A stretch of DNA of 64,000 nucleotides from positions 3,286,001 through 3,350,000 of the forward strand of contig NZ_VFNP01000002.1 of assembly GCF_006715635.1 (NCBI RefSeq), in the 5' to 3' direction. Shown here in pieces: positions 62,201 to 64,000 of the stretch. The position numbers and the translations under genes are program-made. Below the pieces are notes generated by a model. It worked only from the letters and a program-made list of their open reading frames with translations. It was not told the DNA's origin and did not search any database. The stretch comes from Streptomyces sp. SLBN-118 (lineage in GTDB: Bacteria; Actinomycetota; Actinomycetes; Streptomycetales; Streptomycetaceae). How positions within the stretch are numbered: the first letter of the stretch is position 1; every line of letters starts with the position of its first letter.

Positions 62201-62869
62201 CCAGGGGCTGTCGGCACCCACTCGGTCCAGCTCGGCGATGAGGACCGGCGTGAGGAACCTGACCGGGTCCAGCACCAGCTGGACGTCCTCCTGGTTACGG
62301 AAACGGGCCCCGAGCACGGCCTTGAGCCGGTCGGCACCCTGCGCCACGTGCGCCGGGTCCATCGCGCCTGCGAGGGCGCCGACACCCGGCAGCAGGCCCA
62401 GCCCCACAAGGCCGGCCTGTGCGGCCACCATCGACCCGGCCGACGGCGGCGCGGGCGATGCCGCGTCCGCGGGCTGCTCCGGCTCGGGGACGGCCGCCTC
62501 CGCTTCGTGCCGCCGCTGCCGGTACGTGGCCAGCATCCGCTCCAGCGCCTTCAGCGGGCGGTCCTGCCGGGCGAACTGGGCCGCGATCGCGGCCATCGCT
62601 TCGGGCACGCTGTGCACCGAGTCGTCGAGCGTGGCGGTCAGGGCCTGCCGCTGCCGCGCTGCGTGCTCCAGCTCGCGCACGAGCGAGGTCTTGCCGACGC
62701 CCGCGTTGCCGTGGACGTGGAAGATGAAACGGTGACGCTCGTCTTCGACCGGTACATCGAAGTTCTCCCGGAACAGGGCGAGTTCACCCCGTCTCCCGAC
62801 GAATCCGGCGCGCCTGCGGCGCTTGATCAGCTCCTGCATCGACGGTCTCGCCCCGGCCCGCTGCCCCAT
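59258..62869 (-). CDS. STAND-type NTPase with TPR array
   Basis: A 1,203-residue protein. The N-terminus reads RRRRAGFVGRRGELALFREN, then Walker A GNAGVGKT (residues 54-61) and a Walker B-like IALFFDTYE; a winged-helix-like region follows (about 365-440). From about residue 560 to the end there are more than a dozen TPR-like repeats (for example YPNAVADYERALALDPT, REALADLDRAVELD, ALTDLDRAVELKPDYGW). No N-terminal effector domain is seen, which is unlike most defence STAND proteins, so it may work as a scaffold or signalling switch. It starts 12 bases after the fbiC stop, so it is probably co-transcribed with it. ATG 62839 is an alternative start. Confidence 0.85.
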   Translation of the reverse strand: MGQRAGARPSMQELIKRRRRAGFVGRRGELALFRENFDVPVEDERHRFIFHVHGNAGVGKTSLVRELEHAARQRQALTATLDDSVHSVPEAMAAIAAQFARQDRPLKALERMLATYRQRRHEAEAAVPEPEQPADAASPAPPSAGSMVAAQAGLVGLGLLPGVGALAGAMDPAHVAQGADRLKAVLGARFRNQEDVQLVLDPVRFLTPVLIAELDRVGADSPWIALFFDTYERTGSFLDVWLREMITTERYGTLPAHVVVTMAGQGRLDPGCWADYADLVTELPLEPFTEPESRQLLAAKGVLDEKVVQDVLRLSGGLPVLVSTLAQNPGEVSAPSATAVDRFLKWEADSVRRSVALACALPRRLDEDVFAAVTDVDAELYDWLRTLPFVSDRDGHAQYHDVVRGPMLRLQRTRSPRRWHADHERLAQTFASWAETAAEGVPEDELWEQESWRGPHMEEAYHRLCARPEEALPRMLRDGVDACDSGRATTRRWARVLAAAGDDTDSEELRTWGRDALAALEGEQGGPVRVVSLLLARAGFREQDQVAALVVRGMHHRLANDYPNAVADYERALALDPTCARAHFGQAVVRLEKDDFAGALAGLDRADSLSPDTAWILEHRGEIHRVLNHLEEAVADCDRALRLVPDRARALATRGHAKYLMDRNREALADLDRAVELDAQYWWALIRRSEVRFDLGDEAGALADLDRAEEIEPELAWVPGERGYLHFQCGRHEQALVEYDRALTLDPTYAWALGSRALALDSLGRVDEALAALGRAVELKPDYGWALVRRAEIHRRLGDRDAQFADLNQAVAVNDDPAWALAVRGDAYRCERRFEQALTDLDRAVELKPDYGWAIGTRGQTYRAMKRHPQALTDLERAALLLKDTPWVLNDREALYRELRSADGGWLLVDDADLGDAGDAASWIRHASVRTAETRLEEALAAFDRALELAPEHTWARARRAWIRGRLGDQQGHFEELDRLVAANPYSGWAFGRRALALQSAGLTRRSMADLDRSLALGYSPSWVEGRRAVGLLNLDRPEEAMAVLDALPPGARDDELRLIAETSRRLGRFEEAREAALRLRTFDAEDGLFHLTMAESRMRGTEAVADLWRECALAHTVADPEAPTAEELVDLVVMACALGEWSEAEHRLERLLAQRPEWGDVTDLVDLLAELDDCPGAARQRYAPLLARLAVARSGLAGADGQ

Positions 62870-62881
62870 GGCGCAAGTATT

Positions 62882-64000
62882 TCAGCCCTGATCGAGGAGC
62901 GGCAGAAGCTCGGGCAGATGTCCGTCGGACGCCGTCGCGGCGCGCGTGCGCTCGTCCGCCACCTCGCCGTACAGCGTCGTACGCGGCTTCGACGGCCTCC
63001 CTGCCGCCTCGGCGATGGCGACGAGATCCTTGATGGAGCGGTACGAGCCGTAACTGGAGCCAGCCATACGGGAGATGGTCTCCTCCATGAGCGTGCCACC
63101 GAGGTCGTTGGCCCCGGAGCGGAGCATCTGGGCCGCGCCGTCCGCCCCCAGCTTCACCCAGCTGGTCTGGATGTTGGTGATGTGGGGGTGGAGCAGGAGC
63201 CGGGCCATGGCGGTGACCGCGCGGTTGTCGCGGACGGTCGGGCCCGGTCGCGCGATCCCTGCGAGATAGACGGGCGCGTTGGTGTGGATGAAGGGCAGCG
63301 TCACGAACTCGGTGAAGCCGCCCGTCTCCTGCTGGATCCGGGCCAGCGTCCGGAAGTGGCCGAGCCAGTGCCGGGGCTGGTCCACATGCCCGTACATCAT
63401 CGTCGAGCTCGACCGGATGCCGAGCTCGTGCGCGGTCTTGACGACCTCGATCCAGGTGGCGGTGGGCAGTTTGCCCTTGGTGAGGATCCAGCGGACTTCG
63501 TCGTCGAGGATCTCGGCGGCCGTGCCGGGGATGGAGTCGAGCCCGGCTTCCTTGGCTTTGGTGAGCCACTCGCGGATCGAAAGCCCTGTGCGGGTCGCTC
63601 CGTTGACGACCTCCATCGGCGAGAAGGCGTGCACATGCATGCCGGGGACGCGCGCCTTCACGGCGCGCGCGATGTCGAAGTACGCGGTGCCGGGCAGGTC
63701 GGGATGGATGCCGCCCTGCATACAGACCTCGACCGCACCGACGTCCCAGGCCTGCGCGGCACGGTCCGCCACCTGGTCGAGCGAGAGGGTGTACGCATCG
63801 GCGTCCGTACGCCGCTGGGCGAAGGCGCAGAAGCGGCAGCCGGTGTAGCAGACGTTGGTGAAGTTGATGTTGCGCGTGACGACGTACGTGACGTCGTCGC
63901 CGACGACGTCACGGCGCAACTCGTCCGCGATACGGGTGAGCGCGTCCAGCGCGGGCCCGTCCGCGTGGAGCAGGGCGAGGGCCTCGTCGTCGGTGAGCTT
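62882..64000 (-). CDS. fbiC: FO synthase FbiC, CofH half (5' part outside window)
   Basis: The visible ~372 codons cover the C-terminal radical SAM half. The cluster [10 protein letters not shown] binds the 4Fe-4S cluster; other marks are [54 protein letters not shown], and the end [14 protein letters not shown]. This is CofH, which joins a tyrosine-derived fragment to the ribitylaminouracil to make FO, the precursor of cofactor F420. In Streptomyces CofG and CofH are fused as FbiC; the CofG half would lie beyond base 64000. The frame is open to the edge. Confidence 0.93.
   Translation of the reverse strand, partial: KLTDDEALALLHADGPALDALTRIADELRRDVVGDDVTYVVTRNINFTNVCYTGCRFCAFAQRRTDADAYTLSLDQVADRAAQAWDVGAVEVCMQGGIHPDLPGTAYFDIARAVKARVPGMHVHAFSPMEVVNGATRTGLSIREWLTKAKEAGLDSIPGTAAEILDDEVRWILTKGKLPTATWIEVVKTAHELGIRSSSTMMYGHVDQPRHWLGHFRTLARIQQETGGFTEFVTLPFIHTNAPVYLAGIARPGPTVRDNRAVTAMARLLLHPHITNIQTSWVKLGADGAAQMLRSGANDLGGTLMEETISRMAGSSYGSYRSIKDLVAIAEAAGRPSKPRTTLYGEVADERTRAATASDGHLPELLPLLDQG

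Overview
The window reads as chromosomal DNA of a Streptomyces or a very close relative. GC is high with strong third-position bias, GTG/TTG starts are common, and the gene set is typical: YibE/F, PucR and LacI regulators, an XRE + DUF397 pair, a GPP34 protein, FbiC, and a pSAM2-type integrative element. No rRNA and no CRISPR array is visible. One tRNA is present.

Layout. (1) 1-5.98 kb, minus strand: an OB-fold membrane protein, a flotillin and a very large DUF3686/AAA 'DNA repair ATPase' whose frame is broken near base 1680. (2) 6.2-14.2 kb: PucR regulator, decayed MFS tail, SulP anion transporter, MerR regulator with a palindromic operator, His-rich YibE/F protein and a secreted subtilase with a P-domain. 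(3) 14.3-20.8 kb: a zinc-limitation (Zur-type) island in decay. It has a Fur-family box in front of a cysteine-free L32 gene, one intact and one rearranged copy of a permease/TIGR03943 pair, ABC and CDF transporter remnants, the fused stumps of rpsN2 and rpmE2, and a CobW-like chimera. (4) 21.2-32.0 kb: a complete actinomycete integrative and conjugative element (AICE) in tRNA-Arg(CCU). It is bounded by 45-bp direct repeats and carries int, xis, a RepSA-like replicase, Spd genes, an FtsK-type Tra, a KorSA-like GntR repressor with operators, a Pif-like NUDIX protein and, as low-GC cargo, a translationally coupled ABC-type ATPase plus PIN-like nuclease. That pair is the best candidate here for an undescribed defence or exclusion system. 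(5) 32-34.2 kb: a DUF234-type ATPase and the stump of a second related integrase. (6) 34.4-41.5 kb: an oligosaccharide uptake locus (debranching-type hydrolase, divergent LacI regulator, binding protein, two permeases) that has lost its GH13 glucosidase except for the last ~50 codons. (7) 41.3-42.9 kb: five gene fragments in a row. (8) 42.9-64 kb: mostly ordinary core genes. They include a secreted barrel protein, an FGE-like secreted protein, NUDIX, a zinc-ribbon membrane protein, a polytopic membrane protein, a D,D-carboxypeptidase with a MITE at its stop codon, GPP34/XRE/DUF397, SDR, sodium:solute symporter, ADP-ribosylglycohydrolase, a STAND/TPR NTPase and the CofH half of FbiC.

How the genes work together. 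The AICE transfer and replication genes form one minus-strand run, read from operators bound (by inference) by the GntR repressor. The divergent NUDIX gene shares its promoter region with that repressor. The zinc island would swap zinc-binding ribosomal proteins for zinc-free ones and import or allocate metal, but most of it is now non-functional. The sugar operon probably feeds oligosaccharides to an intracellular debranching-type enzyme under LacI control.

Limits: all family assignments are by reading, with no database search. Lengths and positions were counted by hand.
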